The notes: a model not told the origin generated them from the sequence alone. 64,000 bases of DNA from Egibacter rhizosphaerae (GCF_004322855.1 NZ_CP036402.1:2604001-2668000), one strand, 5' to 3'. Positions 32,002 through 41,928 are shown, counted from the first letter of the stretch. Translations and numbers: made by a program.

Positions 32002-33303
32002 GTGGTCCAGTCCTCGTACGCATCACCTCGGCTCTGCATCTTCGGTGCGGCTGGTGACACGGGGAACCTGGGTGTCTCCGCGTTGCAGGAGTCATCGGTT
32101 GCCGCAGTGCTACGACGGCTGGCCTCGGCTCGTTTGTCCGTCTTCGAACATCGGAATCGCCCCCTGGTGGAACGGATCGATGTCGATGGCGCCGAGCACC
32201 TCGTGGAACTCCTCGGTGCCAAGCACACACGTCGGGTTTATCGGCCGGAGAGTTGGGCCTTCATCAACGCATCCATGAAGCTCGGACGGGGGCTGTCGGC
32301 CCCGGCGAGGAGGATCCGGGAAGCGGATGCCATCCTTGACTTCAGTGGGGGGGACAGCTTCAGCGACATCTATGGTAACCACCGCTTCGAGACCACGAGC
32401 GCCCCGAAACGGGTTGCGCTCGCGCACCGGATCCCATTGCTGTTGATGCCCCAGACCTATGGACCCTTCCGGCGCTCGGATATCCGGGAGGAGGCCTGCC
32501 GGCTCCTTCAAGGAGCAGCGATGGCGTGGGCGCGAGATCCCGACAGCTTCGAGGCTCTGCATGATCTTCTCGGCGCGAGCTTCGATCCCCAGCGGCACAG
32601 AGAGGGAGTGGACGTGGCCTTCGGGTTGCCGCCGAGACCCGTGGCCCCTGAACAACTTGGTCGCGTCGGCGAGTGGCTTTCCCCGCAGCGCGAGACGCCC
32701 GTGGTGGGACTCAATGTCAGTGGCATGCTGTACTCGTCCCCGGATGCGAGCGCTCAGTATGGCCTGGAATGCGACTACCGGCGCGTCGTGCTCGACCTCG
32801 TCGGTCGGCTCCTGCAGCGATCGGACGCCCGTATCGTTCTTGTTCCCCACGTTCCGGGAGTTGGGGGGCGTGGGTCAGATGTTCTGGCCAACGAGGACAT
32901 CGCCCGGGAGTACTCGACCGCGTCCGACCGGCTCGCCCTTCTTCCACCCCTCTCGGGTGCCCGTGAGGTCAAGAGCGTCATCGCTCAGACCAATTGGTTC
33001 TGTGGGACAAGAATGCACGCTTGCATTGCAGCGCTTTCATCGGGAGTGCCGACCGCTGCAGTCGCGTACAGCCTCAAGACCCGTGGGGTATTCGACACGG
33101 TGGGGCAGGCAGAACGAGTGGTCGACTCGCGCTACCTCGCGACCGTCGACGCGATAGATGCGCTCTGGGAGGCGTGGGAGGAGCGGGCTGTAACGCGGGC
33201 GGAGCTCGCTGGCAAGCTGCCTACGACATTGGCAAGGGCTGAGGAACAGATGGACACCATTGCCGAGCAGCTGAGCGGGTACTCCCCCGTCCAGGATTTC
33301 TGA
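32002..33303 (+). CDS. Polysaccharide pyruvyl transferase family protein
   Basis: The 433-residue protein shows the GT-B-like pyruvyl transferase family pattern (PF04230): RLCIFGAAGDTGNLGVSALQ at the N-terminus, DAILDFSGGDSFSDIYGN, PLLLMPQTYGPFRR and the C-terminal WFCGTRMHACIAALSSGVPT with AVAYSLKTRGVF. The family transfers pyruvate from phosphoenolpyruvate to sugars as a ketal, giving acidic polymers. The GTG at 32002 has GAGGAG 6 bases upstream, and an earlier in-frame GTG (31918) would add a poorly coding extension. Confidence 0.87.
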   Translation: MVQSSYASPRLCIFGAAGDTGNLGVSALQESSVAAVLRRLASARLSVFEHRNRPLVERIDVDGAEHLVELLGAKHTRRVYRPESWAFINASMKLGRGLSAPARRIREADAILDFSGGDSFSDIYGNHRFETTSAPKRVALAHRIPLLLMPQTYGPFRRSDIREEACRLLQGAAMAWARDPDSFEALHDLLGASFDPQRHREGVDVAFGLPPRPVAPEQLGRVGEWLSPQRETPVVGLNVSGMLYSSPDASAQYGLECDYRRVVLDLVGRLLQRSDARIVLVPHVPGVGGRGSDVLANEDIAREYSTASDRLALLPPLSGAREVKSVIAQTNWFCGTRMHACIAALSSGVPTAAVAYSLKTRGVFDTVGQAERVVDSRYLATVDAIDALWEAWEERAVTRAELAGKLPTTLARAEEQMDTIAEQLSGYSPVQDF

Positions 33304-33356
33304 TGTCACTGCACCTGGAGGCGGGACGCCAGTGAACACGAGTCGCGAGGTGAGAC

Positions 33357-33995
33357 GTGAGCCGCGCGCGTAGGGCTCAGGTACTGCTCGGGATCGTGGC
33401 GCGCGATGCGCTAAACCTCGCGCGTTACGGCACGGACGCCCCTCGGTGGGGACTGCGGATCTGGGTCTCACCGGCGTCATGCGAAGGGTGGGTTCGCGGG
33501 TTCACTTCGGAACACTCGGGATTGGTCAAAGGTGGCGACTGGGATCTGTCGGTCGAGCGAACACTCGATCATCCCGACGTGGCGCCGGCCGTTGCCCATT
33601 GGCACAGAGGTGTGTCATGGGAGGAAGCGGGCGTTTATGATCGGTTGGCAAAGCGAATAGCCGAGTTCGGCGGGGAACGCGACGGTTGCCTCACGACAGA
33701 AGACATCATTGCGCGATTCGAACGATTGGACTGCATGTTCGAGCAGGTCCAGCGTGAGCAACGGCTACGCTCCACAGCGGAGTCTTCGGTACTGCGCGGC
33801 CGAGAGCGTGACGGCGTGCTCGTGCATGTGGGAAGGGACGGCGCCACCCTCTTCGGTGGGCGCGGCTGTCACCGAATGGCGGCCGCGATAGTGGCAGATA
33901 TTCCGCTGCTGCCCGCGCAACTTGGCGTCGTGCATCCGCAGGGTCTCAGGGAGCTCAAGAGACTCCGCGACCCTGAGCCCAAGGCAGGATCCTGA
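33357..33995 (+). CDS. Protein with ParB-like C-terminal segment, unknown role
   Basis: The 212-residue protein has no signal or membrane region. The segment LVHVGRDGATLFGGRGCHRM followed by AAAIVADIPLLPAQLGVVHP (about 155-195) resembles the ParB/sulfiredoxin-like nuclease fold, in which GG.HR residues bind nucleotide. The N-terminal half has a GLVKGGDWDLSVERTLDHPD region. The gene lies just after the pyruvyl transferase gene on the same strand (53 bases) and is probably cotranscribed. A chromosome-partition role is unlikely. A nucleotide-binding or kinase-like role in glycan synthesis is possible but unproven. Confidence 0.55.
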   Translation: MSRARRAQVLLGIVARDALNLARYGTDAPRWGLRIWVSPASCEGWVRGFTSEHSGLVKGGDWDLSVERTLDHPDVAPAVAHWHRGVSWEEAGVYDRLAKRIAEFGGERDGCLTTEDIIARFERLDCMFEQVQREQRLRSTAESSVLRGRERDGVLVHVGRDGATLFGGRGCHRMAAAIVADIPLLPAQLGVVHPQGLRELKRLRDPEPKAGS

Positions 33996-34073
33996 GCGAT
34001 CTCGCGTGGGATGAAGAAGCCTTGCGCATCCTCAGGTGAGGACGTCGAACGAACTCCAAGCCCCACTTCCCAC

Positions 34074-36323
34074 TCACTCGGTGTGGTAGGTGTCCCACAT
34101 GTTTTCGGTGAAGGGGCGGTCCCAGAAGCGTTCGTGGTCGCCGGGTTCTTGGGTGTCGATGAAGCGGTCGGTGTAGTCGAAGAGGGGGTCGTGGTTCCAG
34201 GCGTCTTGGAGGTTCATGAGGCGGGCGGAGAGCACGTGGCCGGCCCAGGAGTTGGCGGTGCAGCATTGGCGGTAGCTGCGGTTCCAGTCGGGGGTGTCGC
34301 GGCTGGGGTCGGTGGCGTGGCGGATGCCCCATTCGGGCATGCCGATGTCGTCGCTGGTGTAGCCGACGCCGCGGTCGACGTCTTCTTGGGTGACGTGGAA
34401 GGTTTGGGCGTCTTCGCCGAAGTAGACGTCGTCGCGGTCGCCGATGGTGGCCATGGTGGGGTCGTCGAGGAGGTGGCCGGCGAAGAGGATGGGCCATTTG
34501 CGGCCTTGGGCGTGGCCGCCGTTGGGGACCCAGTTCTCTTCGCCGCCGTTGTCGACGATGCCGTGGAAGTCGATGCCGATTTGGACGTAGTTGACTAGTA
34601 GGTCGTGTTTTTGTTCGGTGGGGTGGTCGAGCATGAGCGCGAGCGAGCCTTGGCCGAGTTTGCTGGCCATGTCGCGGCCGTAGCCGGGCATGTTGGTGGT
34701 GGGGTGGATGGCGCGGCCGTTCCAGCCGGGCACGTGGTCCAGCCACACGCGTTCGAAGTCACTGGCGAGGTCGGTGGGGTCGGGGGCGCCGTCGACGGGG
34801 TCGAGGTCAGGCAGCAGGTCGTAGTCGAGGTCGTTGGTGGTGTGGGTGGCGGTGGTGTCGTCGCTGGAGTAGGCGGGGCGGAAGCTGTCCTCGGGTGGGG
34901 GCTGGTCGACCACCGTGAGTACCGCGGCGCTTTCCAGGCCTGGGCGGGCGTCGTCTTCGTCGACTGAGATCGCTGACACCAGCGACGAGTCGGGCTCGAC
35001 GGTCAGCGGGTCAGAGGTCGATACGCCGTCGGCGACGTTCAAGCTCGGGTCGTAGCCGGTGTCGCGGGTCTGCCCGTAGCCGGTGGAGCTGCCGTCCTCG
35101 GGGCTGGGGTTGATCATCGACCCGTTGATGGTGCGGCCCCCCGACGAGTTCTGCGAGGCGGGGTCGATGTCGACGATGTCCACCGGGCCCTGGACCCAGT
35201 AGTCGCCGTTGGCGTAGCGGCCCACCGGATACTCATCGTCGAAGGTCCACGTGATCCCGTGCCGCGACACCTCACTCGCGGGCTCGCCATCCCCAGGCTC
35301 CGGACTCGACCCGTCGTCGTCGCCGTCATCGGGATCGCCGGGGTCGGGCTCGTCACCCTCGTCGGGCTCGTCGGGCTCCCCTCCGTTGTCGGGGGTGGTT
35401 GTGTTGGGGCCGGCGGTGTGGTTGGTGGCGATCTGGTCGTGGGTCAGGGCGGTGTCGTAGAGGGCGACGAGGTGGTAGGTGCCGTGCCAGTTGCGGCCGC
35501 CGTCGGCGTCGCTGGCCAGCGTCAGGGGCGTGTCGGTGTCCCAGTCGTCGGGGTGGCCGGCGCCGTTGTCGACCGCGGCCTGTTCGCCGTCGACGTAGAC
35601 GGTCGCGTCCCCGTCGGCGATGGTGACCACCACGTGCACCGGGTCGGTGTCGGTGAGCGCACCGGTGGGGGTCTGCGCGGCGGTGTAGTCGCCGTTGTCG
35701 CGGCGGCCTTCGCGTGCTTCGACCAGGTCGCCCTCGCCCCGATATTCGCCTTGGCCGATTAGCAGGTTGTGCCGGTTGCTCGCTGCCGACAAGGCGACGA
35801 TGCGTGCGGGCCCGTTCTGCTCGAGGTTGTCGGGGGTGACCCACGCTTCGACGGTGACCTCGCCCGAGTCGGCGACCGCGTCGTACAACTGGGCGGGCGC
35901 CCCATCCGAGGAGATGGTGGTGTCACCATCGACGCGCAACCCATCACCGGTCCACGACACCACACCGGCATCGGCGACCTCGAGGTCGAACCCACCCGTA
36001 GCATCGCCGACGGTTGTGCCCTCGCCCTCATCGAAACCGTAGAAGTGGACGGGTCTTACGTGCGCGGTCCCCGCGGTGGGGTCGACGCCCTGCCCCTCGA
36101 GGGCTTCCGACTCCGCACCGGGTGGTGTCGAACCATCGCTTTCGCCGGAACCGTCCGGAGTCTGGGCCCCTTCACAGGCGACCAGGGCAAGCGTTGTTGC
36201 GACGAGTGCGCTCAGAATCAGCAACCCACGAAAAGCGCGCGCACCAGCAAGGAGGCGCAGGTTCCTGGACGCGCACCAGAGTGGGTTGCCACCCGGCTCT
36301 CCCGCCACGTTTCCCCCTGCCAC
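34074..36323 (-). CDS. Secreted lipoprotein: LamG domain plus shared C-terminal domain (surface family copy 1)
   Basis: The 749-residue protein has a long lipoprotein signal ending LVATTLALVAC, with Cys50 as lipid anchor. A LamG-like domain of about 215 residues (about 90-305) has blocks EVTVEAWVTPDNLEQNGPAR, ATVYVDGEQAA and YHLVALYDTALT. An acidic Asp/Pro/Gly linker leads to the shared C-terminal domain (about 348-749), starting EVSRHGITWTFDDEYPVG and including NMPGYGRDMASKLGQGSLAL and YRQCCTANSWAGHVLSARLM. The last domain is not recognised. Its many aromatic, Asp and His residues and helical pattern would fit a glycan-active toroid fold, but that is speculation. Codons here use many NNC/NNG choices that are constant between copies. 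Confidence 0.78.
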   Translation of the reverse strand: MAGGNVAGEPGGNPLWCASRNLRLLAGARAFRGLLILSALVATTLALVACEGAQTPDGSGESDGSTPPGAESEALEGQGVDPTAGTAHVRPVHFYGFDEGEGTTVGDATGGFDLEVADAGVVSWTGDGLRVDGDTTISSDGAPAQLYDAVADSGEVTVEAWVTPDNLEQNGPARIVALSAASNRHNLLIGQGEYRGEGDLVEAREGRRDNGDYTAAQTPTGALTDTDPVHVVVTIADGDATVYVDGEQAAVDNGAGHPDDWDTDTPLTLASDADGGRNWHGTYHLVALYDTALTHDQIATNHTAGPNTTTPDNGGEPDEPDEGDEPDPGDPDDGDDDGSSPEPGDGEPASEVSRHGITWTFDDEYPVGRYANGDYWVQGPVDIVDIDPASQNSSGGRTINGSMINPSPEDGSSTGYGQTRDTGYDPSLNVADGVSTSDPLTVEPDSSLVSAISVDEDDARPGLESAAVLTVVDQPPPEDSFRPAYSSDDTTATHTTNDLDYDLLPDLDPVDGAPDPTDLASDFERVWLDHVPGWNGRAIHPTTNMPGYGRDMASKLGQGSLALMLDHPTEQKHDLLVNYVQIGIDFHGIVDNGGEENWVPNGGHAQGRKWPILFAGHLLDDPTMATIGDRDDVYFGEDAQTFHVTQEDVDRGVGYTSDDIGMPEWGIRHATDPSRDTPDWNRSYRQCCTANSWAGHVLSARLMNLQDAWNHDPLFDYTDRFIDTQEPGDHERFWDRPFTENMWDTYHTE

Positions 36324-36345
36324 GCGTTAGTTGACCTACCATAGC

Positions 36346-36351
36346 GTCAAC
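36346..36351. repeat. Right arm of a GTTGAC-N10-GTCAAC inverted repeat upstream of surface gene copy 1
   Basis: The left arm is GTTGAC at 36330-36335 and the right arm GTCAAC at 36346-36351. The pair lies 7-28 bases upstream of the GTG at 36323, where it could be an operator or a small hairpin in the leader. Confidence 0.35.
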
Positions 36352-36471
36352 TTCTGGGTCCGGCTAGTGGACTCTGCGCGGCCGGCGTGTAGCCGCAAGT
36401 CTTGGGGTTTCACCCTGGGGGGCGCGATGTACGTTTACAGATCTTGCCTCAGCCCGCTGTTGCTTCCGGGA

Positions 36472-36498
36472 GACCGACGCGTGGCGGGGGCGTCGGTC
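36472..36498 (-). terminator. Putative terminator of surface gene copy 2
   Basis: GACCGACGC (36472-36480) pairs perfectly with GCGTCGGTC (36490-36498) around a 9-base loop, 23 bases after the stop of the minus-strand gene ending at 36522. Confidence 0.55.
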
Positions 36499-36521
36499 CC
36501 TGGGGTTGGGCTGCACCGTGT

Positions 36522-38837
36522 CTATCGGTAGGTGTCCCACATGTTTTCGGTGAAGGGGCGGTCCCAGAAGCGTTCGTGGTCGCCGGGTTCTTGGGTGTCG
36601 ATGAAGCGGTCGGTGTAGTCGAAGAGGGGGTCGTGGTTCCAGGCGTCTTGGAGGTTCATGAGGCGGGCGGAGAGCACGTGGCCGGCCCAGGAGTTGGCGG
36701 TGCAGCATTGGCGGTAGCTGCGGTTCCAGTCGGGGGTGTCGCGGCTGGGGTCGGTGGCGTGGCGGATGCCCCATTCGGGCATGCCGATGTCGTCGCTGGT
36801 GTAGCCGACGCCGCGGTCGACGTCTTCTTGGGTGACGTGGAAGGTTTGGGCGTCTTCGCCGAAGTAGACGTCGTCGCGGTCGCCGATGGTGGCCATGGTG
36901 GGGTCGTCGAGGAGGTGGCCGGCGAAGAGGATGGGCCATTTGCGGCCTTGGGCGTGGCCGCCGTTGGGGACCCAGTTCTCTTCGCCGCCGTTGTCGACGA
37001 TGCCGTGGAAGTCGATGCCGATTTGGACGTAGTTGACTAGTAGGTCGTGTTTTTGTTCGGTGGGGTGGTCGAGCATGAGCGCGAGCGAGCCTTGGCCGAG
37101 TTTGCTGGCCATGTCGCGGCCGTAGCCGGGCATGTTGGTGGTGGGGTGGATGGCGCGGCCGTTCCAGCCGGGCACGTGGTCCAGCCACACGCGTTCGAAG
37201 TCACTGGCGAGGTCGGTGGGGTCGGGGGCGCCGTCGACGGGGTCGAGGTCAGGCAGCAGGTCGTAGTCGAGGTCGTTGGTGGTGTGGGTGGCGGTGGTGT
37301 CGTCGCTGGAGTAGGCGGGGCGGAAGCTGTCCTCGGGTGGGGGCTGGTCGACCACCGTGAGTACCGCGGCGCTTTCCAGGCCTGGGCGGGCGTCGTCTTC
37401 GTCGACTGAGATCGCTGACACCAGCGACGAGTCGGGCTCGACGGTCAGCGGGTCAGAGGTCGATACGCCGTCGGCGACGTTCAAGCTCGGGTCGTAGCCG
37501 GTGTCGCGGGTCTGCCCGTAGCCGGTGGAGCTGCCGTCCTCGGGGCTGGGGTTGATCATCGACCCGTTGATGGTGCGGCCCCCCGACGAGTTCTGCGAGG
37601 CCGGGTCGATGTCGACGATGTCCACCGGGCCCTGGACCCAGTAGTCGCCGTTGGCGTAGCGGCCCACCGGATACTCATCGTCGAAGGTCCACGTGATCCC
37701 GTGCCGCGACACCTCACTCGCAGACTCGCCATCAGCAGGCTCCGCCTCGGGATCGGGGCGCGTGCCGCCGCGCTCCTCACTGAGAGACCCTGTGACGGCA
37801 TCCATCACGCGATCAGGTATAGCCGCTGGGCCGCCGACAAAGATCAGCTCTAGCGACTGCGCGGTCGTCCTGTCGAGCAACTCAGCAGCGGCCGAGGCTT
37901 CGCTCTCGGACGCATCATCGATCAGTAGTAGGAGGCTGTTGGTGGTGGCGGCGTTGGCTCCGGCGGTGAGGGCGTCGGGGAAGGCCTGACCGGTGGCCAG
38001 CCAGGCGGTGTCGGGCGGTTGGCCGCTTCGTTCGGCGTGGCGTTCGGCGACCTCGAGCGAGGTTTCGTAGCGATCATCGCCGCTGGTGCGACCGATGTGC
38101 TCGGCTAAGGTCGCGACCTGGGTCTCGATGTTGTCGGAGACCGCCGCCGAACCGCCGATGATCTCGACCTCGTCGACGTGCTCGAGCGCCTCGGTGGTGG
38201 CCGGCGCCAGCTGGTCGTGGTCGGTGAGCAGGATCGGGCTGCCTTCTGCGGCGGCGAGTGCGGAGACCGCGACCGCGTCGGGCCACCCGCGGGCAGGATC
38301 GGCATGGCGGCCTTCCACGAGATAGGCCGTGTCCACCTCTTGGTCGGGAAGTTGCTCGGCGACCTTGGTGGCGGTCTCGAACCGGTCGTCACCGGCGAGC
38401 CGGTCGACCTCGACGTCGAGGTCGTTGAGTGACCGATCGATGTCCCTTGACAGCGCGGCGTCTCCGCCGAGGACGAAGGCCTCCTCCACGCCGAGGGTCT
38501 GCAGCGTGTCGGCCACCCGTTCGTCGAGCTCGCCGCGCGGGGTGAGCAGCAACGGCGCGTCGTGCTCGACCGCGAGGGTGGCGCCCGCGAGCGCATCGGC
38601 GTAATCGTCTGCTCGCGCCAGCACCGCCGTTTCCGCCCCACCAAACACCTCACCAGCGGCCGCAATGGCGGTTCCGACTCGGTCTTCGCCGGCGGCGCGT
38701 GTGACCTGTAGTTCGCCGTTTCCTGCGTCGGTGTCCTCCCCTCGCGCAGAAGGTCCAGGGGAATCATGAGGGGATCCCATCGCTGCCACAACGACCACTG
38801 CGAGCAGAACCAAGGCAAGCTGGAGTCGGCCAAGCAT
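36522..38837 (-). CDS. Secreted CWB2-repeat protein with shared C-terminal domain (surface family copy 2)
   Basis: The 771-residue exported protein has a signal helix (LQLALVLLAVVVVAAMG), then three CWB2 wall-binding repeats (about 45-340) marked by TRAAGEDRVGTAIAAAGEVF, DRLAGDDRFETATKVAEQL and GRTSGDDRYETSLEVAERH. From about residue 372 it carries the same C-terminal domain as copy 1. The DNA encoding it (36531 to about 37721) is essentially identical to 34089-35279, including silent positions, so it was copied recently. The ATG at 38837 has GGAG 5 bases upstream. Anchoring by CWB2 instead of lipid implies the same effector domain is displayed in a different wall layer. Confidence 0.82.
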   Translation of the reverse strand: MLGRLQLALVLLAVVVVAAMGSPHDSPGPSARGEDTDAGNGELQVTRAAGEDRVGTAIAAAGEVFGGAETAVLARADDYADALAGATLAVEHDAPLLLTPRGELDERVADTLQTLGVEEAFVLGGDAALSRDIDRSLNDLDVEVDRLAGDDRFETATKVAEQLPDQEVDTAYLVEGRHADPARGWPDAVAVSALAAAEGSPILLTDHDQLAPATTEALEHVDEVEIIGGSAAVSDNIETQVATLAEHIGRTSGDDRYETSLEVAERHAERSGQPPDTAWLATGQAFPDALTAGANAATTNSLLLLIDDASESEASAAAELLDRTTAQSLELIFVGGPAAIPDRVMDAVTGSLSEERGGTRPDPEAEPADGESASEVSRHGITWTFDDEYPVGRYANGDYWVQGPVDIVDIDPASQNSSGGRTINGSMINPSPEDGSSTGYGQTRDTGYDPSLNVADGVSTSDPLTVEPDSSLVSAISVDEDDARPGLESAAVLTVVDQPPPEDSFRPAYSSDDTTATHTTNDLDYDLLPDLDPVDGAPDPTDLASDFERVWLDHVPGWNGRAIHPTTNMPGYGRDMASKLGQGSLALMLDHPTEQKHDLLVNYVQIGIDFHGIVDNGGEENWVPNGGHAQGRKWPILFAGHLLDDPTMATIGDRDDVYFGEDAQTFHVTQEDVDRGVGYTSDDIGMPEWGIRHATDPSRDTPDWNRSYRQCCTANSWAGHVLSARLMNLQDAWNHDPLFDYTDRFIDTQEPGDHERFWDRPFTENMWDTYR

Positions 38838-39257
38838 GAGCGCTCCATGAGTCGTGCGTCGGACTGCAACCTAACGCGATCAACAAACGACTCTTGGTAG
38901 TGGAGGCTCACACGTACTGAGCGATTCGGCTACCGGCGGTGGGCGCTACCGGCTTCGGGTCGCGTCACCCACTGTCGCGACAGAGTGCAGAGTGTTGAGT
39001 CGGGCCAATCCGGCACCGTGGTTGGGGGGTTCACTTCCTACCCCGATTCTCGGGGTTCGTCCGTCGTTGTGTGATTGGGGGAGCAACTCGACGAACTCCG
39101 GGGAACCCTAGCCGATGGTTTCGAGGGAATGGGATCGTCCCTCTGGACGTGTTTTTCCGATTGGCTGGGCGCATTGGGATAAACGTCCGCTATTACGGAA
39201 CGTCATTCTCGATCACAAGCCACATTCCTCGCCTATCCGCATGCCGTGCGCGTGCCC
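38838..39257. other. 420-bp intergenic region between surface gene copies 2 and 3
   Basis: No gene is supported. The part from about 39000 to 39250 is clearly richer in A/T than the surrounding genes. It holds the leader of copy 2 (minus strand) and the 3' flank of copy 3. CTACCGGC occurs twice (near 38930 and 38950) and GTCGCG/CGCGAC form a small inverted repeat near 38958-38980. Confidence 0.35.
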
Positions 39258-41774
39258 TCATCGGTGGGTGTGCCACATGTTTTCGGTGAAGGGGCGGTCC
39301 GAGAAGCGGTTGCTGCCGGTGGGGTTGAGGTTGGGCCAGGCGGGGTCGGTGGTTTCGCCGAGGTAGCGGTCGCTGTAGTCGAAGAGGGGGTCGTGGTTCC
39401 AGGCGTCTTGGAGGTCCATGAGGCGGGCGGAGAGCACGTGGCCGTGCCAGCTGGCGGCGGTGCAGCATTGGCGGTAGCTGCGGCCGGGGTCGGGGGTGTC
39501 GCGGTTGGGGTCGGTGGCGTGGCGTTGGCCCCATTCGGGCATGCCGAGCATGTCTTGGGTGTAGCCGTCTGAGTAGTCGGGGTTGTAGTGGCGGTGGTCT
39601 GGGTCGGCGTGGTTGCCTTCGCGGTCGATCTCGGTTTGGGTGACGTGGAAGGTTTGGGCGTCTTCGCCGAAGTAGACGTCGTCGCGGTCGCCGATGGTGG
39701 CCATGGTGGGGTCGTCGAGGAGCTGGCCGGCGAAGAGGATGGGCCATTTGCGGCCTTGGGCGTGGCCGCCGTTGGGGACCCAGTTCTCTTCGCCGCCGTT
39801 GTCGACGATGCCGTGGAAGTCGATGCCGATTTGGACGTAGTTGACTAGTAGGTCGTGTTTTTGTTCGGTGGGGTGGTCGAGCATGAGCGCGAGCGAGCCT
39901 TGGCCGAGTTTGCTGGCCATGTCGCGGCCGTAGCCGGGCATGTTGGTGGTGGGGTGGATGGCGCGGCCGTTCCAGCCGGGCACGTGGTCCAGCCACACGC
40001 GTTCGAAGTCACTGGCGAGGTCGGTGGGGTCGGGGGCGCCGTCGACGGGGTCGAGGTCAGGCAGCAGGTCGTAGTCGAGGTCGTTGGTGGTGTGGGTGGC
40101 GGTGGTGTCGTCGCTGGAGTAGGCGGGGCGGAAGCTGTCCTCGGGTGGGGGCTGGTCGACCACCGTGAGTACCGCGGCGCTTTCCAGGCCTGGGCGGGCG
40201 TCGTCTTCGTCGACTGAGATCGCTGACACCAGCGACGAGTCGGGCTCGACGGTCAGCGGGTCAGAGGTCGATACGCCGTCGGCGACGTTCAAGCTCGGGT
40301 CGTAGCCGGTGTCGCGGGTCTGCCCGTAGCCGGTGGAGCTGCCGTCCTCGGGGCTGGGGTTGATCATCGACCCGTTGATGGTGCGGCCCCCCGACGAGTT
40401 CTGCGAGGCGGGGTCGATGTCGACGATGTCCACCGGGCCCTGGACCCAGTAGTCGCCGTTGGCGTAGCGGCCCACCGGATACTCATCGTCGAAGGTCCAC
40501 GTGATCCCGTGCCGCGACACCTCACTCGCGGGCTCGCCATCCCCAGGCTCCGGACTCGCCCCGTCGCCCTCATCGGGATCGTCGGGCTCGCTGCCGTCAT
40601 CGTCGTCGCCGGGGTCGGGCTCGTTGCCGTCGTCGCCCTCGTCGCCTTCGTCGGGGTCCCTGCCGTCGCCTCCCCGTTGCTCCTCAGCGATGCGCTCCTG
40701 CTCTTCTCGGACTGGACCAACGATCGAGTCGACGAATTGGTCAGACATAACCGCTGCTCCGCCGATGAACGTAAGCCCTCGCAGCTGCCCGGCTCGTCCT
40801 TGGAGCCAATCGAGTGTCGCGTCTCCTTGGACGCTTGGCTCGCGCGTGTCGGCCAGTAGTAGGAGGCTGTTGGTGGTGGCGGCGTTGGCTCCGGCGGTGA
40901 GGGCGTCGGGGAAGGTCTGTCCGGTGGCTAGCCAGGCGGTGTCGGGTTGTTGGTCGCTTCGTTCGGCGTGGCGTTCGGCGAGCTCGAGGGAGGTTTCGTA
41001 GCGATCGCGACCGCTGGTGCGACCGACGTGCTGGGCCAGGGTCGCGACGTGGGTTTCGACGTTGTCGGAGACCGCCGCCGAGCCGCCGATGATCTCGACC
41101 TCGTCGACGTGCTCGAGCGCCGCGACGGTGGCCGGCGCCAACTGGTCGTGGTCGGTGAGCAGGATCGGGCTGCCTTCTGCGGCGGCGAGTGCGGAGACCG
41201 CGACCGCGTCGGGCCATCCGCGGGCAGGATCGGCATGGCGGCCTTCCACGAGGTAGGCGGTGTCCACCTCTTGGTCGGGAAGCTGCTCGGCGACCTTGAT
41301 GGCGGTCTCGAACCGGTCGTCACCGGCCAGCCGGTTGACCTCGATGTCGAGATCGTCCAGTGCCCGATCGATGCTGCTCGACAGCGCGGCGGCTCCGCCG
41401 AGGACGAAGGCCTCCTCCACGCCGAGGGTCTGTAGCGTGTCGGCGACCCGTTCGTCGAGTTCCCCGCGCGGGGTGAGCAGCAAGGGCCCGTCGTGCTCGA
41501 CCGCGAGGGTGGCGCCTGCCAGCGCATCGGCGTAATCATCCGCGCGCGCCAACACCGCCGTCTCCGCCCCACCAAACACCTCACCAGCAATGATGGCTGC
41601 CGTGCCGATCCGGTCGCTCCCGCCGAAACGCTGGACTTGCAATTCTCCAAGGCTCGGGTCGTCTGCACGGTTGGTCGGTTCGACCGGTTCGGCGAGTGCC
41701 GCCGCCGGTAGCAGCGCGACCATGATGCCCAACGTGACCAGAACAGCGAGGGTCGGTCGGAGTCCAGCAGACAT
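39258..41774 (-). CDS. Secreted CWB2-repeat protein with shared C-terminal domain (surface family copy 3)
   Basis: The 838-residue protein has a signal peptide (TLAVLVTLGIMVALLPAAAL), three CWB2 repeats (about 45-345, QRFGGSDRIGTAAIIAGEVF onward) and a long Asp/Glu/Gly/Pro linker. The shared C-terminal domain starts near residue 415. Its distal part differs from copies 1 and 2: a TEIDREGNHADPDHRHYNPD segment is inserted and the end reads GSNRFSDRPFTENMWHTHR. That version is the same as in copy 4. The CWB2 part is a close relative of copy 2. The ATG at 41774 has GAAGGG 6 bases upstream. An IS256 element lies in its upstream region. Confidence 0.82.
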   Translation of the reverse strand: MSAGLRPTLAVLVTLGIMVALLPAAALAEPVEPTNRADDPSLGELQVQRFGGSDRIGTAAIIAGEVFGGAETAVLARADDYADALAGATLAVEHDGPLLLTPRGELDERVADTLQTLGVEEAFVLGGAAALSSSIDRALDDLDIEVNRLAGDDRFETAIKVAEQLPDQEVDTAYLVEGRHADPARGWPDAVAVSALAAAEGSPILLTDHDQLAPATVAALEHVDEVEIIGGSAAVSDNVETHVATLAQHVGRTSGRDRYETSLELAERHAERSDQQPDTAWLATGQTFPDALTAGANAATTNSLLLLADTREPSVQGDATLDWLQGRAGQLRGLTFIGGAAVMSDQFVDSIVGPVREEQERIAEEQRGGDGRDPDEGDEGDDGNEPDPGDDDDGSEPDDPDEGDGASPEPGDGEPASEVSRHGITWTFDDEYPVGRYANGDYWVQGPVDIVDIDPASQNSSGGRTINGSMINPSPEDGSSTGYGQTRDTGYDPSLNVADGVSTSDPLTVEPDSSLVSAISVDEDDARPGLESAAVLTVVDQPPPEDSFRPAYSSDDTTATHTTNDLDYDLLPDLDPVDGAPDPTDLASDFERVWLDHVPGWNGRAIHPTTNMPGYGRDMASKLGQGSLALMLDHPTEQKHDLLVNYVQIGIDFHGIVDNGGEENWVPNGGHAQGRKWPILFAGQLLDDPTMATIGDRDDVYFGEDAQTFHVTQTEIDREGNHADPDHRHYNPDYSDGYTQDMLGMPEWGQRHATDPNRDTPDPGRSYRQCCTAASWHGHVLSARLMDLQDAWNHDPLFDYSDRYLGETTDPAWPNLNPTGSNRFSDRPFTENMWHTHR

Positions 41775-41920
41775 GGGAGCCCTTCAGGAGCCAGCAGGAT
41801 TCGAAGCCGCGCGGTTGATCAGCTATTTCATGGATCGACAGTTCGCGCGGGGACTTGAATTGCTTGGCCGGCTACTTGCCCGGGAGGCTTGCTTGCCGAT
41901 CGCAACTGTCAGGGCTCGGC

Positions 41921-41928
41921 CAATGGGC
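41921..41928. repeat. Left target-site duplication of the IS256-family element
   Basis: CAATGGGC at 41921-41928 is repeated directly at 43403-43410, flanking the element. An 8-bp duplication is usual for this family. Confidence 0.8.
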
